A stretch of 64,000 bases of DNA from an uncultured Alphaproteobacteria bacterium. GTDB lineage: Bacteria; Pseudomonadota; Alphaproteobacteria; Micavibrionales; Micavibrionaceae. This document shows, piece by piece, positions 51,905 through 62,003 of this stretch (its first letter is position 1; each line of letters opens with the position of its first letter). Under the pieces are notes generated by a model. It saw only the letters and a list, made by a program, of their open reading frames with translations. It was not told where the DNA came from and searched no databases. The translations under genes were made by a program, and so were the position numbers. Where the stretch lies: positions 124,001 to 188,000 of the forward strand of contig CALHAR010000005.1 of assembly GCA_937931645.1 (NCBI GenBank). Reading direction: 5' to 3'.

Positions 51905-52582
51905 TTACGCAGCCTTTTCGCCTTTAATTTTCTTCCAAAGCCCTTGGAAGTCTAGTAATTGGCTTGCCTCATGTTTTTTGGCGTTTTCTTCGGTTAGCTT
52001 ACGCCCCCGGTCTTGACCGCCTGGATTTTCAGACTGTGTTGTTGGTCTGTTGGAGGGACGTTTTAAGCCTGCTTCGTTGCGGTTATTATTCTGACCTTCC
52101 ATTTTATTCATGCGGCCAGCCATAATTTTTTCACGTTCTTCACGGCGTTTACGCGCGGCTTCTTCACGAGACTTTAATTGAGTTTTATATTCTTCAGCCT
52201 GTTTTTGGCTATATTGACTGGTAATAAGAACTTGTTGCGCTTGTTTTTGCCATTGGTCACGTTGCGCGCGTAAGTCTTCCATGTTGTTTGTGGTTACTTC
52301 TAATTGATCTTCAAGCGCTTTAACTTTCATTTTCATGCGCTCCATCTCAATCATATCGGCTGCTTTTTTTAGCTCAGCTTCGATGGCCGCTTGTGGATTC
52401 ACAGTGCTTGATGATGAAGAACCACTTAATCCATAAACGCGCTCTAATTCAGAAACATCAATAATACGACGATTATTGGTATCTTTTTCATAGGATAGTT
52501 TGCCACTATTCATGGCGCGTTGAATAGTTGATTTTGATTTGCCTGTTAATTCGGCGGCGCGTTGCGCTCCTACTTTAGCCAT
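51905..52582 (-). CDS. HTH/coiled-coil DNA-binding protein (plasmid-type)
   Basis: 225 residues. The N-terminus (about 3-50, with AQRAAELTGKSKSTIQRAMN and NNRRIIDVSELERVYGL) is a MerR-like HTH with a wing, as in plasmid replication or mobilisation proteins with the same start. It is followed by a serine patch and a long coiled coil (about 68-160), then a charged, disordered tail (about 160-225). In similar plasmid proteins the coil is thought to oligomerise or contact a partner. There are no other plasmid genes beside it here. Confidence 0.7.
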   Translation of the reverse strand: MAKVGAQRAAELTGKSKSTIQRAMNSGKLSYEKDTNNRRIIDVSELERVYGLSGSSSSSTVNPQAAIEAELKKAADMIEMERMKMKVKALEDQLEVTTNNMEDLRAQRDQWQKQAQQVLITSQYSQKQAEEYKTQLKSREEAARKRREEREKIMAGRMNKMEGQNNNRNEAGLKRPSNRPTTQSENPGGQDRGRKLTEENAKKHEASQLLDFQGLWKKIKGEKAA

Positions 52583-52696
52583 ATCTCATTTTCCCTGTTA
52601 TTTTGGTAAGCAAAGAAGTTTTACCCCAAATTTTTGAAAAATTCAAATCTTATTTTACTTATTACTGTATATTTGGCCTGTATAGAGGTCTTTTAC

Positions 52697-53542
52697 TTAC
52701 TTTGTTCCAAGACGTTCATTCAGCAAGCGTGTGAGCTTTTGCCATTGTGCGCCAGAGAATAAGTGGGCGTAAAGGAAAGGCAGGTAGCCTTTTTTGCGCC
52801 ATTCAAGGAAAGTTTTTTCGTCTAATTCAGCCAGTTTCTTTTCATCAATAATTCTAAAACCTGCAAAGTTAATACGTTTGCCCTCACCAACATTAATTTC
52901 AGCCTGTCTTTCAACCAAAATACCAGACTTTGCCAATTCTTGACCAAAGGCAACGGTTTGTTGTGCCGCCGCATGGTAGGATTTACAAAATTCTAAAGCA
53001 TTTTGTGACAGCTGTGTTGGTTTGCCATCTTTATCAAAAAAGGGCTGTTTCCCATTTGATTCAACAATATTTTTATCTAAATCAATACAAAGGGATAGTT
53101 GATCATTTTCTGGCATTTCTGAGAAAATAAACGGATAACGCCTTATATAAGCAGGGATATAGGTATCTTTTTCCCATTGGTCTTTCTTATCAAGATAGAG
53201 ATTTTCATTATCGCGCAGTCCTAAAATAGCAACAGGCGTCGCAGACGCGTCAGGTGAGAAGCCAATAGGGTAGAAATGGCAGATTTGCGGCATTTCTATC
53301 ATGTTGATTGGCACGGCGTTCACCGTTTTGGTGAATCCTAAACCAAAGCCTTCTATCAAGCCTAAATCTTTATGTTCTTTACCGTCTAAAGGAATGGGGG
53401 CTTTATAAAAAAGAGGCATTGGAGTGTCAGCACCTTTGCCGTTGGAAACGGTATTCTTAGCAGTTTTCGTGTTTTTAGATTCTTTTTGATCTTCTGCCTG
53501 CTTTTTCCCTTGGTCTTTTTTATTACTCTCTTTTTGAGCCAT
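52697..53542 (-). CDS. SapC family protein
   Basis: 281 residues. After a lysine/glutamate-rich disordered N-terminus (about 1-40) comes a SapC-type domain (PF07277; about 45-275) with FYKAPIPLDGKEHKDLGL, a long central part including YIPAYIRRYPFIFSE, and a C-terminal FLEWRKKGYLPFLYAHLFS. SapC proteins of alphaproteobacteria are linked by name to S-layer export in Campylobacter, but their role is not established. It stands alone, 114 bases before the HTH gene on the same strand. Confidence 0.85.
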   Translation of the reverse strand: MAQKESNKKDQGKKQAEDQKESKNTKTAKNTVSNGKGADTPMPLFYKAPIPLDGKEHKDLGLIEGFGLGFTKTVNAVPINMIEMPQICHFYPIGFSPDASATPVAILGLRDNENLYLDKKDQWEKDTYIPAYIRRYPFIFSEMPENDQLSLCIDLDKNIVESNGKQPFFDKDGKPTQLSQNALEFCKSYHAAAQQTVAFGQELAKSGILVERQAEINVGEGKRINFAGFRIIDEKKLAELDEKTFLEWRKKGYLPFLYAHLFSGAQWQKLTRLLNERLGTK

Positions 53543-53713
53543 TTTTCTTTTCCTTTGATAGCAAAGTTTAAATTACGTGCCTACTTAAGCAAAAATACGG
53601 ACTTTTAGCAATGTTTGATGTATGATGCTTATGCATTTTAAGGTTGTATTCTGAACGCTAAATAGCTTATAAGATGCGTCGAATTATGTTTATTAAAAAT
53701 AAGGAACAAAAAA

Positions 53714-55069
53714 ATGCGTCTTACAATGGTTGGAACAGGGTATGTGGGTTTGGTTTCAGGAACTTGCTTTGCTGAATTTGGTATCGATGTAACGTGTGTT
53801 GATAAAATCGAAGATAAGATTACACGTTTGAAAAAAGGTGAAATTCCTATTTTTGAGCCTGGCTTGGAAGATTTGGTCGCGAAACAAGTCAAAGCAGGAC
53901 GTTTGCACTTTACGACAGATTTAGCCGATAGCGTGAAAAATGCCGATGCCGTTTTTATTGCCGTTGGAACGCCGCCGCGTGAAAGTGATGGGCATGCAGA
54001 TTTAAAATATGTCCATGCCGCCGCCAAAGAAATTGCCGAGCTGGCCGAAGGTTATACAGTTGTGGTGACCAAATCGACAGTGCCGGTTGGGACGGCGCGT
54101 GAGGTTGAAGCCATTATTGCCAAGCATAAAAAACCAGATGCGATTATTGATGTTTGTTCTAATCCAGAATTTTTACGCGAAGGGGCGGCCGTGAATGACT
54201 TTATGCGTCCTGACCGTGTTGTGATTGGAACGGATTCTGATCGTGCGGCGGCGGTATTAAAAGAAGTGTATCGTCCGCTTTATATTAATGAAACACCAAT
54301 GGTCATTACGACGCCAGAAACGTCAGAGATTATTAAATATGCGGCTAATGCATTTTTGGCAACGAAGATTACCTTTATTAATGAGATCGCAAACCTATGT
54401 GAAGCATCAGGTGCCAATGTCCAGCATGTGGCAAAAGCAATCGGTTTAGATGGCCGTATTGGTAGTAAGTTTTTACATGCGGGTCCGGGGTATGGGGGGT
54501 CATGCTTCCCTAAAGATACGCTGGCTTTAACACAAACAGGGCAGTTATTAAACGCGCCGCAAACTATTGTGGAGGCGGTTGTTGAGGCCAATAAAAACCG
54601 TCAAATTCAAATGGCCGAACGCGTTATTGCCGCTTGTGGTGGGTCGGTTAAAGGTATGAAAATTGGCGTGCTTGGTGTTGCGTTTAAACCCAATACGGAT
54701 GATGTGCGTGATGCACCCGCATTGACAATTATTCCACTCTTGCAAGAGGCAGGTGCGCACGTGATCGCTCATGACCCTGAAGCACAAGAAGAAGCAGATA
54801 AACATTTGAAAAATGTGACATGGGTTGAAAACCCGTATGATGTTTCCAGTGACGCCGATGCGGTTGTGATTGTCACAGAATGGAATGAGTATCGTGGATT
54901 AAACATGGCAAAAATTGCAGACCAAATGAAAGTGAAACGTCTTGTTGATATGCGTAATATTTACAAGCCTGATTTAATGCGTGAGCTTGGCTTCCATTAT
55001 GTGTCTATTGGTCGTCCTGATGTTGACGCACAAGATCAGACGCAAGGTGGGTTGAAAAAGGTTTCTTAA
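53714..55069 (+). CDS. ugd: UDP-glucose 6-dehydrogenase
   Basis: 451 residues. The NAD-binding Rossmann motif is MVGTGYVGLVSG (5-16), the catalytic Cys264 is in GPGYGGSCFPKDT, and Lys218 in AANAFLATKITFINE is a family site. It oxidises UDP-glucose to UDP-glucuronate for acidic polysaccharides. AAGGAAC lies seven bases before the ATG. The next gene, a membrane transporter, starts directly after its stop (no bases between), so the two are coupled. Confidence 0.97.
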   Translation: MRLTMVGTGYVGLVSGTCFAEFGIDVTCVDKIEDKITRLKKGEIPIFEPGLEDLVAKQVKAGRLHFTTDLADSVKNADAVFIAVGTPPRESDGHADLKYVHAAAKEIAELAEGYTVVVTKSTVPVGTAREVEAIIAKHKKPDAIIDVCSNPEFLREGAAVNDFMRPDRVVIGTDSDRAAAVLKEVYRPLYINETPMVITTPETSEIIKYAANAFLATKITFINEIANLCEASGANVQHVAKAIGLDGRIGSKFLHAGPGYGGSCFPKDTLALTQTGQLLNAPQTIVEAVVEANKNRQIQMAERVIAACGGSVKGMKIGVLGVAFKPNTDDVRDAPALTIIPLLQEAGAHVIAHDPEAQEEADKHLKNVTWVENPYDVSSDADAVVIVTEWNEYRGLNMAKIADQMKVKRLVDMRNIYKPDLMRELGFHYVSIGRPDVDAQDQTQGGLKKVS

Positions 55070-55918
55070 ATGTCTCCCTATTTTCTTTTAGGGTTGCTTG
55101 TTCTTTTGGCTTTGGCACGACCGCTTCTTTATAAAAAAGTTAGCATGACATTGGATCATGACTCTGGACCAATTTTTACATCTTTGTGGGTCTTGATTGG
55201 TTTGGTCGTCGCGTTCCCTTGGTATGGTGATTTATTGATGGGGGAGGTTAATAATTTAAAATCCAATTATTTACTGTTGTGCCTTTTGGTTTTAAAAGGT
55301 GGGGCTTTGTGGTTTTTATTTTACAATGGTCAAGCGTTGATGCGGCAAAGTCTGTCAGCGGCAAAATTTGTTTTACCTACAGCTTTGGGCTTTATTGCAA
55401 TTATCAATAGTGTTTTGGGTGAGGTGCTTGAAATAAAAGAGTGGGTTGCGGCTTTGGGGCTGTGTGCCTTGGGTATTGTATTTTCTTTGCGGGGACATTT
55501 GCAAGAGTTGGGTGCGCAAGGCAAGTTATTATTTTTAAAGTTAATCGTGATCTCTATTACGACAGCGACGTTAGATTTCCTTATTTTTAAAGAAACAAAT
55601 TGGTATGTTTTGTTACTTTCCACCAATTTTCTTATGCTTGTTATTTCTGTGTGTCGCCGCGTACCGTTAGAGATATGGCAAAAATCTTTATTTGGCAGAG
55701 ATTCTATGCTTGCGGGGTCTGTTTTTAGCGCCGGTGAGCTGTTGAAATTCTATCTCATGGTCTCTGTACTGCCGATGACAGTAGTGATTAGCGCGCAGGT
55801 GGCTATCCTTCCTGTTGTTTTAATTCTCAGTGCTCTTTTATGGGAGGAGCGCGGATGGAAAGAACAGCTGATTTGGGGTATATTATCGGTCAGCCTGCTC
55901 TTGCTTCTTTTCTTGTAG
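55070..55918 (+). CDS. DMT/EamA-like membrane transporter
   Basis: 282 residues with about nine to ten transmembrane helices. The pattern of paired helices, the GxALWFLFYNGQALMRQSLSAAKFVLP region and the C-terminal VISAQVAILPVVLILSALLWEERG, recalls the drug/metabolite (EamA) family that exports small molecules or nucleotide sugars. The ATG follows the ugd stop with no gap, hinting at a sugar- or polysaccharide-related substrate. Similarity is moderate; a pure EamA label is not certain. Confidence 0.7.
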   Translation: MSPYFLLGLLVLLALARPLLYKKVSMTLDHDSGPIFTSLWVLIGLVVAFPWYGDLLMGEVNNLKSNYLLLCLLVLKGGALWFLFYNGQALMRQSLSAAKFVLPTALGFIAIINSVLGEVLEIKEWVAALGLCALGIVFSLRGHLQELGAQGKLLFLKLIVISITTATLDFLIFKETNWYVLLLSTNFLMLVISVCRRVPLEIWQKSLFGRDSMLAGSVFSAGELLKFYLMVSVLPMTVVISAQVAILPVVLILSALLWEERGWKEQLIWGILSVSLLLLLFL

Positions 55919-55927
55919 ATGATTGCA

Positions 55928-56854
55928 TTAAGCGAGTTCAGATAGTTCTGAGAATATATCTGCCGTAAGGTGATTCACTGTTTCAATTTCTTCTGTGGTT
56001 AATGACTCTTTCCATGTGTTGTTCGTGTGCTTAATGGAGCGCGTGAAGTCATGTATAGATTTAGGATCTCTATTTTTCCCTTTATCTTTTTTCTTTAGAA
56101 GTTTGTGTGTTTTTTGAAACGGAATATCCAGTTTTTCAAATAAATTTCTATAAGTGCTAACTTCATTCTGCTCTAAAGAGGTTGCTGATATGATATGAAG
56201 ATTAGGGTGATTTAAATTTTTAATAACCAAGCTATAGGCCATGCGCCATACGATAGCAGCGGATAATACTGAAGGCGCCCATTGTTCTATTTTTTCAAGA
56301 TAAGGCTCAATCAATTTATCTTCACCATATCTTTCTTTATAGCGCGCATAAATGGGTTTTATATCTGTTCTCCAATTGAGGCGTTTGTAACTTGAGGCTT
56401 GAGCAAGCGGTGGTCTTAATGTGACGACAACGTCAATATTTTTTGATAAAATATCGGGTATGGTCATAATGGCATGAGGGTCTTTCCATACAAGTTTATT
56501 ATTCCAAAATTTCAATTTTGCGAGCCTAAGAGTGTGCAGGGTTCGTGACCCTGTTAATTTAAGCAATAATTTTACGTGTAAAGGCTTTAAGGTATGTGTT
56601 GGGCGGTGTTGTGGTTTTAACGTCAGCTTTAAATTATTTATATCATCAATGAAGCTATTAAAGATTTTCTTTGTCAGGCTTCCCGTATCAACGATAGGAA
56701 ATTCATCGTGAAACCGTACGTCTCCTGTTGGTCCTAGGGGTTCATAAATACTATTGGACTTAAGACCTTTCGCGATATAATGTCCGATGGGCGTTGTGCC
56801 GCTTCTAGGGGCACCAGTTACAAGTACAAGTCTCTTGTTTTTAAAAAATGCCAT
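55928..56854 (-). CDS. PAPS-dependent sulfotransferase
   Basis: 308 residues. The 5'-phosphosulfate loop GAPRSGTTPIG is at 14-24, and the 3'-phosphate motif VVTLRPPLAQASSYK lies in the middle, with Arg and Ser as contacts. This is the Sulfotransfer_3-type fold. It transfers sulfate from PAPS to an acceptor, freeing PAP. No signal peptide is seen, so it is cytosolic. It is divergent from the cysD gene (149-base spacer), and it stands beside the PAPS-synthesis genes and ugd. Confidence 0.85.
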   Translation of the reverse strand: MAFFKNKRLVLVTGAPRSGTTPIGHYIAKGLKSNSIYEPLGPTGDVRFHDEFPIVDTGSLTKKIFNSFIDDINNLKLTLKPQHRPTHTLKPLHVKLLLKLTGSRTLHTLRLAKLKFWNNKLVWKDPHAIMTIPDILSKNIDVVVTLRPPLAQASSYKRLNWRTDIKPIYARYKERYGEDKLIEPYLEKIEQWAPSVLSAAIVWRMAYSLVIKNLNHPNLHIISATSLEQNEVSTYRNLFEKLDIPFQKTHKLLKKKDKGKNRDPKSIHDFTRSIKHTNNTWKESLTTEEIETVNHLTADIFSELSELA

Positions 56855-57003
56855 GTTTGTTTCTTTAAGAGCCCATCATACAGATTGTTTAATAATTCGA
56901 CCTTTATTTTCGATAATATTTTGAGTTGATTTCAAATACAAAACACATTAAACCCTGTAATGATAGTATAAATGTAGATTTATTATAAGATAGAAAGTCT
57001 TTT

Positions 57004-57801
57004 ATGTCAGAAAACTTAGCAGAACTTGAGGCACGTTCAATTTATATTATTCGGGAAGCCTATGCGCGGGTTAATCCGATGGCGATGCTGTGGTCTATTG
57101 GGAAGGATTCAACCGCAATGCTGTGGTTGGTTAGAAAAGCGTTCTTTGGACGTGTGCCGTTTCCGCTTGTCTTGTTGGATACAGAGCAAGAAATGGACGA
57201 GGTTTATGCGTTTCGCGATATGTTAACAGAAAAATGGGATTTACCTGTTATAACCCACATGTGCCCCCCAGAAGAAGAGATGGACCAGACGTTGCCCCCG
57301 GCCACACGCGCGGCGATGCGTAAGACAGAAGGGTTAAAGTCTTTATTGTTGGAGCATAAGTTTAAAGGTGTTGTTTGTGGTATTCGCCGTGATGAGCAAG
57401 GCTTGCGTGCGAAAGAGCGTGTATTTAGTCCGCGCTCACTCGATGGGGCTTGGGATTTTAAAGATCAGCCAGCTGAATTTTGGGATCAATATAAAACCGA
57501 AGTACCTGATGATTGTCATGTACGAGTTCACCCCATATTACATTGGACGGAGCTGGATATTTGGCGCTATACCAAGCAAGAAAATATTCCCCTATGTGAG
57601 TTGTATTTTGCCCGCGATGGTATGCGGTATCGCTCCTTAGGAGAGAAAAATATTACTAAGCCTGTGCCGAGTGATGCGGCGACGATTGATGAAATTATTA
57701 CAGAGCTTGAGACGACAAATACGTCAGAGCGCGACGGCCGCGCCATGGATAAGGAAACCGAAGATAGCTTTGAGAAGCTCCGCAGTCAGGGGTATATGTA
57801 G
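57004..57801 (+). CDS. cysD: Sulfate adenylyltransferase subunit 2 (ATP-PPase)
   Basis: 265 residues, shorter than the usual 300. The PP-loop-like SIGKDST lies at 31-37, with GIRRDEQGLRAKERVFSPR and HWTELDIWRYTKQENI as family marks. With the GTPase CysN it makes APS from sulfate and ATP. The missing length is from the tail; all core motifs are present. It is the first gene of the PAPS operon and is followed two codons later by a GNAT gene. Confidence 0.94.
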   Translation: MSENLAELEARSIYIIREAYARVNPMAMLWSIGKDSTAMLWLVRKAFFGRVPFPLVLLDTEQEMDEVYAFRDMLTEKWDLPVITHMCPPEEEMDQTLPPATRAAMRKTEGLKSLLLEHKFKGVVCGIRRDEQGLRAKERVFSPRSLDGAWDFKDQPAEFWDQYKTEVPDDCHVRVHPILHWTELDIWRYTKQENIPLCELYFARDGMRYRSLGEKNITKPVPSDAATIDEIITELETTNTSERDGRAMDKETEDSFEKLRSQGYM

Positions 57802-57802
57802 G

Positions 57803-58300
57803 TTGAGTAACGTTGAAATAAGGCAATTAACAAAGAAAGACGTTCAAGCGTTTAAAGAACTTCGTTTAGATGGGTTGAAAAAAGCTCCTGATGCTTTTGG
57901 TGCTAGCTATGAGCAGGAAATTGAACAAGATGATACTTTTTTTGAAGGTAGAATAGTAAGAAGTATTATCGTTGGATGCTTTGTTGATCGTGATTTGGTA
58001 GGGGTTACATGTTGTTTGCCCGATACAGGTTTAAAGTGTAAGCATACTGCTGTTATTTGGGGTGTTTATTTAAAGAAATCTTACAGAGAACAAGGTCTTG
58101 CTAAAGGTTTATTTGAAAATATATTAAATTTGCTACCAAATTGTATAGAGCAAGTTCGATTAAGTGTAGGCGCGCATAACGAAAAAGCAAAAAAACTATA
58201 CGAATCCTTTGGTTTTAAAAAATATGGTTATGAAGAACGTATTTTGAAAATTGGTGATAAATATTATGATGAAATTTTAATGGTAAAATTCTTAAAATGA
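57803..58300 (+). CDS. GNAT-family acetyltransferase
   Basis: 165 residues from a TTG at 57803, two bases past the cysD stop. The GNAT acetyl-CoA site is read in [21 protein letters not shown], and [22 protein letters not shown] is the typical C-terminal segment. The gene ends in ATGA shared with cysNC, so its translation is coupled to both neighbours. A GNAT inside cysD-cysNC is unusual. Substrate unknown; it could act on a small molecule such as an amine or antibiotic, or on a protein. Confidence 0.82.
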   Translation: MSNVEIRQLTKKDVQAFKELRLDGLKKAPDAFGASYEQEIEQDDTFFEGRIVRSIIVGCFVDRDLVGVTCCLPDTGLKCKHTAVIWGVYLKKSYREQGLAKGLFENILNLLPNCIEQVRLSVGAHNEKAKKLYESFGFKKYGYEERILKIGDKYYDEILMVKFLK

Positions 58301-60228
58301 CAAAAGAAAATAAAAAAACAAATCAGTCACAAATGGGTGTGGTTATTGTTGGTCATGTTGACCATGGAAAATCCAGCCTGATTGGGCGGTTATTACATGA
58401 TACAGACTCTTTACCTATGGGAAAGAAAGAGGAGCTGGAAGCGATTTGTGAGCAGCGCGGTGTGCCTTTTGAATGGTCGTTCTTGCTTGATGCGTTTCAG
58501 GCCGAGCGCGACCAAGCCATTACCATTGATACCACGCAAATTTTCTTTTCAACGGCGCAGCGTAACTACGTTATTATTGATGCGCCAGGGCATCGTGAAT
58601 TTTTGAAAAATATGATTAGCGGCGCGGCGCAGGCCGATGCCGCCGTCTTGGTGGTTGATGCGGCGGAAGGTGTACGAGAACAGACGCGCCGCCATGCGTA
58701 TATGCTTCATTTGTTGGGAATGCAGCAGATTTGCGTTGTGATTAATAAGATGGATAAGGTGGGTTATGATGCCGATGTTTTTGATAAAGTTTCAAAAGAG
58801 TCTGTTGAATATTTAAAATCTATTGGATTGAACGCGGCGCATATTATCCCTATCTCTGCCCGTGCGGGCGATATGATGGTGGAGCGCGGCAATAATATGG
58901 ATTGGTATAAGGGTGAAACTTTAACCAACACGTTAGATAGATTTTCTCAATCTAGTCCACCAGTTTCATTGCCGTTACGTTTCCCTGTGCAAGATGTTTA
59001 CAGGTTTGATGAAGAACGTATTTTGGTTGGACGTATTGAAACAGGAACTTTGAGTAAAGGTGATACAATTTTCTTTTCACCAACCAATGAAAAAGCGGTT
59101 GTAACATCGATTAAAAATTGGCCAGAAGAAGAAAGCCTTTTGAAGGCATCAGCAGGGCAGTCAGTCGGTATTACATTAGATGATCGTATCTTTGTTGAGC
59201 GCGGACATTTGGGAAGTGCCGTTAAAACGCCACCAATGTTATCTAATGTTTTTAAGGCGAATATTTTTTGGTTGTCGCATAATCCGTTAAAGGTTGGGAA
59301 CTCCTATAAAGTGCGCTACGGCACAACAGAAGCCAGTGTGACCGTACAATCCATTGATAATTTAATAGATACGCAAGATTTAAAACAAGAGGGTGATGCC
59401 GCCGAAGTGGCGCGTAATTGTGTTGCCGAGATAACATTGCGCGCGCGCGATACGTTGCCAATTGATGCGCATGATATGAACGCCAAGATGGGTCGTGTTG
59501 TTTTATATGAAGGGTATGATGTTGCCGGTGGTGGCTTGATTAATATGGATGGCTATCCGGATCAACGGCAAAATAGTGAACCTAAATCTAAAAATATTTA
59601 TAAAGTTCTACACTCTGTTACCCCAGAAATGCGGGCAGAACGCTTTGGTCATTTTGGGGGTATATTTTGGTTTACTGGATTGTCAGGCTCAGGAAAGTCA
59701 ACTTTGGCTGTGGCTGTTGAACAAGAAATTTTCAAACAAAATATGAATGCTTATGTTTTAGACGGCGATAATGTTAGATATGGTTTAAATTCTGACCTTG
59801 GGTTTTCTCCTGATGATCGTGCAGAAAATATTCGCCGTATTGGTGAAGTAGCGGCGTTGCAGGCAAATTCAGGTGTGATTGTGCTTTCTGCTTTTATTTC
59901 GCCTTATCAGGCCGATAGAGATAAGGCACGCATAGTGGCCCCGATGATGTTCCATGAGATTTATATTAAAGCCGATTTAGAAACCTGTGAAACCCGCGAC
60001 CCAAAAGGGTTGTATAAGAAAGCGCGGGGGGGAGACATTAAGCAATTTACGGGGATTGATTCGCCTTATGAAGCGCCTGTTAACCCTGATTTAGTGGTTG
60101 ATACGCAAGGGAATGATATTGAAACCTGCGTCAAACAAATTGTTAATTACATTAAAGAAAATGTTGGCTTAGAAAAACTAAATCAGAAACAAAAAAATGC
60201 AGAAAAGCGTGTTGTTTCTATCAAGTAA
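58297..60228 (+). CDS. cysNC: Fused sulfate adenylyltransferase subunit 1 / APS kinase
   Basis: 643 residues. The GTPase half (about 1-440) has GHVDHGKS (19-26), [11 protein letters not shown] and NKMDK. The APS-kinase half (about 450-630) has the P-loop GLSGSGKST (about 461-469), [15 protein letters not shown] and [12 protein letters not shown]. The fusion (also called NodQ) turns APS straight into PAPS. The start overlaps the GNAT stop by four bases. PAPS is used by sulfotransferases or by PAPS reductase; no reductase is in the window. Confidence 0.96.
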   Translation: MTKENKKTNQSQMGVVIVGHVDHGKSSLIGRLLHDTDSLPMGKKEELEAICEQRGVPFEWSFLLDAFQAERDQAITIDTTQIFFSTAQRNYVIIDAPGHREFLKNMISGAAQADAAVLVVDAAEGVREQTRRHAYMLHLLGMQQICVVINKMDKVGYDADVFDKVSKESVEYLKSIGLNAAHIIPISARAGDMMVERGNNMDWYKGETLTNTLDRFSQSSPPVSLPLRFPVQDVYRFDEERILVGRIETGTLSKGDTIFFSPTNEKAVVTSIKNWPEEESLLKASAGQSVGITLDDRIFVERGHLGSAVKTPPMLSNVFKANIFWLSHNPLKVGNSYKVRYGTTEASVTVQSIDNLIDTQDLKQEGDAAEVARNCVAEITLRARDTLPIDAHDMNAKMGRVVLYEGYDVAGGGLINMDGYPDQRQNSEPKSKNIYKVLHSVTPEMRAERFGHFGGIFWFTGLSGSGKSTLAVAVEQEIFKQNMNAYVLDGDNVRYGLNSDLGFSPDDRAENIRRIGEVAALQANSGVIVLSAFISPYQADRDKARIVAPMMFHEIYIKADLETCETRDPKGLYKKARGGDIKQFTGIDSPYEAPVNPDLVVDTQGNDIETCVKQIVNYIKENVGLEKLNQKQKNAEKRVVSIK

Positions 60229-60257
60229 AAAAAAATTAAAGAAATTGAATAAATATT

Positions 60258-61094
60258 GTGACCAAACCGACATCTAAACTACTTCTTCCTGCTAACCGTA
60301 AAGGGCTTTGTAATCAAATCCGCCGTATTGCGATTGAAGCAGGGAATATCACATTGAATCATTTTGATGATAGTGGGTATGAGGGCGCAGATGCAAAATC
60401 AGACGGGTCCCCTGTGACGTTGGCAGATACACAAGCGCAGGAATTTATTAATAAAAAATTACGCGATATTGATGATTCAGTTTTGATTGTCGGAGAAGAA
60501 AATAAAAACCCCGATGTGTCGAACGCAGAATATTTCTGGCTGGTTGATCCGCTTGATGGCACAAAAGAATTTATTTCAGGCAGTGGTGATTATACGGTGA
60601 ATATTGCGCTTATTCACAATAACGATCCTGTATTGGGTGTGGTTTACGCCCCTGTACATGGTGATTTATATGCCGCCTGTGGCGAGGGAACGGCAATTCG
60701 TTGGATGGAAGATAGTGATGTTGAACGCCCAATTACGGTGCGCGATATGCCGCATAAAGGCTTAACGATTGTGTCGAGTAAGTCGCATGGTAAAGGTGAG
60801 GCGCTGGAGAAATTTTTAAGTCATTATAAAGTTGCCAAGCAAGTGCAGCGCGGTAGCTCGTTAAAAATGTGTGTGATTGCGGCGGGGAAAGCGGATATGT
60901 ATCCGCGTTTTGGTTTGACATGTGAGTGGGATACGGCGGCGGCGCATGCCATTTTGAATGCCGCTGGCGGTACGATAACGGATATTGATGGGAATGAATT
61001 GCGGTATGGGTTAGGAACGAATGATAAGTTTTTGAACCCTGAATTTATCGCGCGTAGTAGAGAAATTGATTTACCAAATGAGGAGGCAGCTTAA
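60258..61094 (+). CDS. cysQ: 3'(2'),5'-bisphosphate nucleotidase
   Basis: 278 residues, GTG start. The metal-binding motifs of the inositol-monophosphatase superfamily are VGEEN (with Glu), DPLDGTKEF and EWDTAAAHAIL. CysQ hydrolyses PAP, the by-product of sulfotransferase or PAPS reductase, to AMP and so prevents its toxic build-up. It lies 29 bases after cysNC and abuts the following CDF gene. Confidence 0.95.
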   Translation: MTKPTSKLLLPANRKGLCNQIRRIAIEAGNITLNHFDDSGYEGADAKSDGSPVTLADTQAQEFINKKLRDIDDSVLIVGEENKNPDVSNAEYFWLVDPLDGTKEFISGSGDYTVNIALIHNNDPVLGVVYAPVHGDLYAACGEGTAIRWMEDSDVERPITVRDMPHKGLTIVSSKSHGKGEALEKFLSHYKVAKQVQRGSSLKMCVIAAGKADMYPRFGLTCEWDTAAAHAILNAAGGTITDIDGNELRYGLGTNDKFLNPEFIARSREIDLPNEEAA

Positions 61095-62003
61095 ATGGCG
61101 GCAGGATCAAAAAAAGTTATATGGGCGGCGCTTATCGGTAATGGATTAATTTCTATTACAAAATTTGTTGCGGCAACAATGACAGGCTCTTCGGCGATGA
61201 TGTCTGAAGGTGTCCATTCCTTGGTGGATACAGGAAACCAAGTTTTACTTCTTTATGGATTGAAAGCGGCGAAAAAACCAGCCGATGAAAAATTTCCATT
61301 TGGTCATGGAAAGGAAATTTATTTTTGGAGTTTCATTGTCGCGATTTTGATTTTTGCGATTGGCGCGGGGATATCTATTTATGAAGGTATTCATCATATT
61401 CTACATCCTAAAGAAATTACAGACCCGACGATTAACTATATTGTTTTAGGGTTAGCGATGGTATTTGAAGGTTTTGCACTCGCCATTGCAACCAAGGAAT
61501 TTAATAAAGCGCGTGGTAAAAAGGGTACGTTAGATGCTGTGCGTCATGGAAAAGATCCAACATTATTTGTAGTACTTTTTGAAGATAGTGCGGCTATGTT
61601 GGGCCTTGTTATAGCGTTTATTGGTATCTTTTTGGCGCAAACGACAGGTCTTGCTTGGTTTGATGGCGTGGCTTCCGTCCTTATTGGTTGTATTTTGGCT
61701 ATGACGGCGTTCTGGTTGGCCTTTGAGACCAAAGGATTGCTTATTGGTGAGCGTGCCAATGTTGAGGTTGTTGAAGGTATTAAAAAGATTCTAGAAAAAC
61801 AAGATGGCGTACAAAAAACGAATGAGGTTCTGACCCTTCATATGGGGCCTGAGTTTATTTTGGCAAATATATCACTCGAATTTTCTGATAAATTAAAGAC
61901 AGGAAAATTAGAAAATATTATTAGTACAATAGACGCGGATATCAAGAGCAAGTACCCGATTGTAAAGCGTATCTTCATTGAAGCAGAAGATCACAGTAAG
62001 TAA
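61095..62003 (+). CDS. Cation diffusion facilitator (CDF) metal exporter
   Basis: 302 residues with six transmembrane helices and a C-terminal cytosolic domain (about 210-300). The helix-2 motif SEGVHSLVDTGNQ carries His and Asp of the metal site, and the helix-5 region has FEDSAAMLGLVIAF. The SLxSMxS-type loop PFGHGKEIYFWSF is also characteristic. It exports zinc, iron, manganese or cobalt by proton antiport; the metal cannot be fixed. The ATG follows the cysQ stop at once, so it is coupled to it. Confidence 0.93.
   Translation: MAAGSKKVIWAALIGNGLISITKFVAATMTGSSAMMSEGVHSLVDTGNQVLLLYGLKAAKKPADEKFPFGHGKEIYFWSFIVAILIFAIGAGISIYEGIHHILHPKEITDPTINYIVLGLAMVFEGFALAIATKEFNKARGKKGTLDAVRHGKDPTLFVVLFEDSAAMLGLVIAFIGIFLAQTTGLAWFDGVASVLIGCILAMTAFWLAFETKGLLIGERANVEVVEGIKKILEKQDGVQKTNEVLTLHMGPEFILANISLEFSDKLKTGKLENIISTIDADIKSKYPIVKRIFIEAEDHSK

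Noticed and set aside
57671..57802. N-terminal extension of the GNAT gene into cysD
   Set aside because: The first 44 codons lie inside cysD in another frame and are not GNAT-like. The TTG at 57803 is the nearest start that keeps the domain whole.
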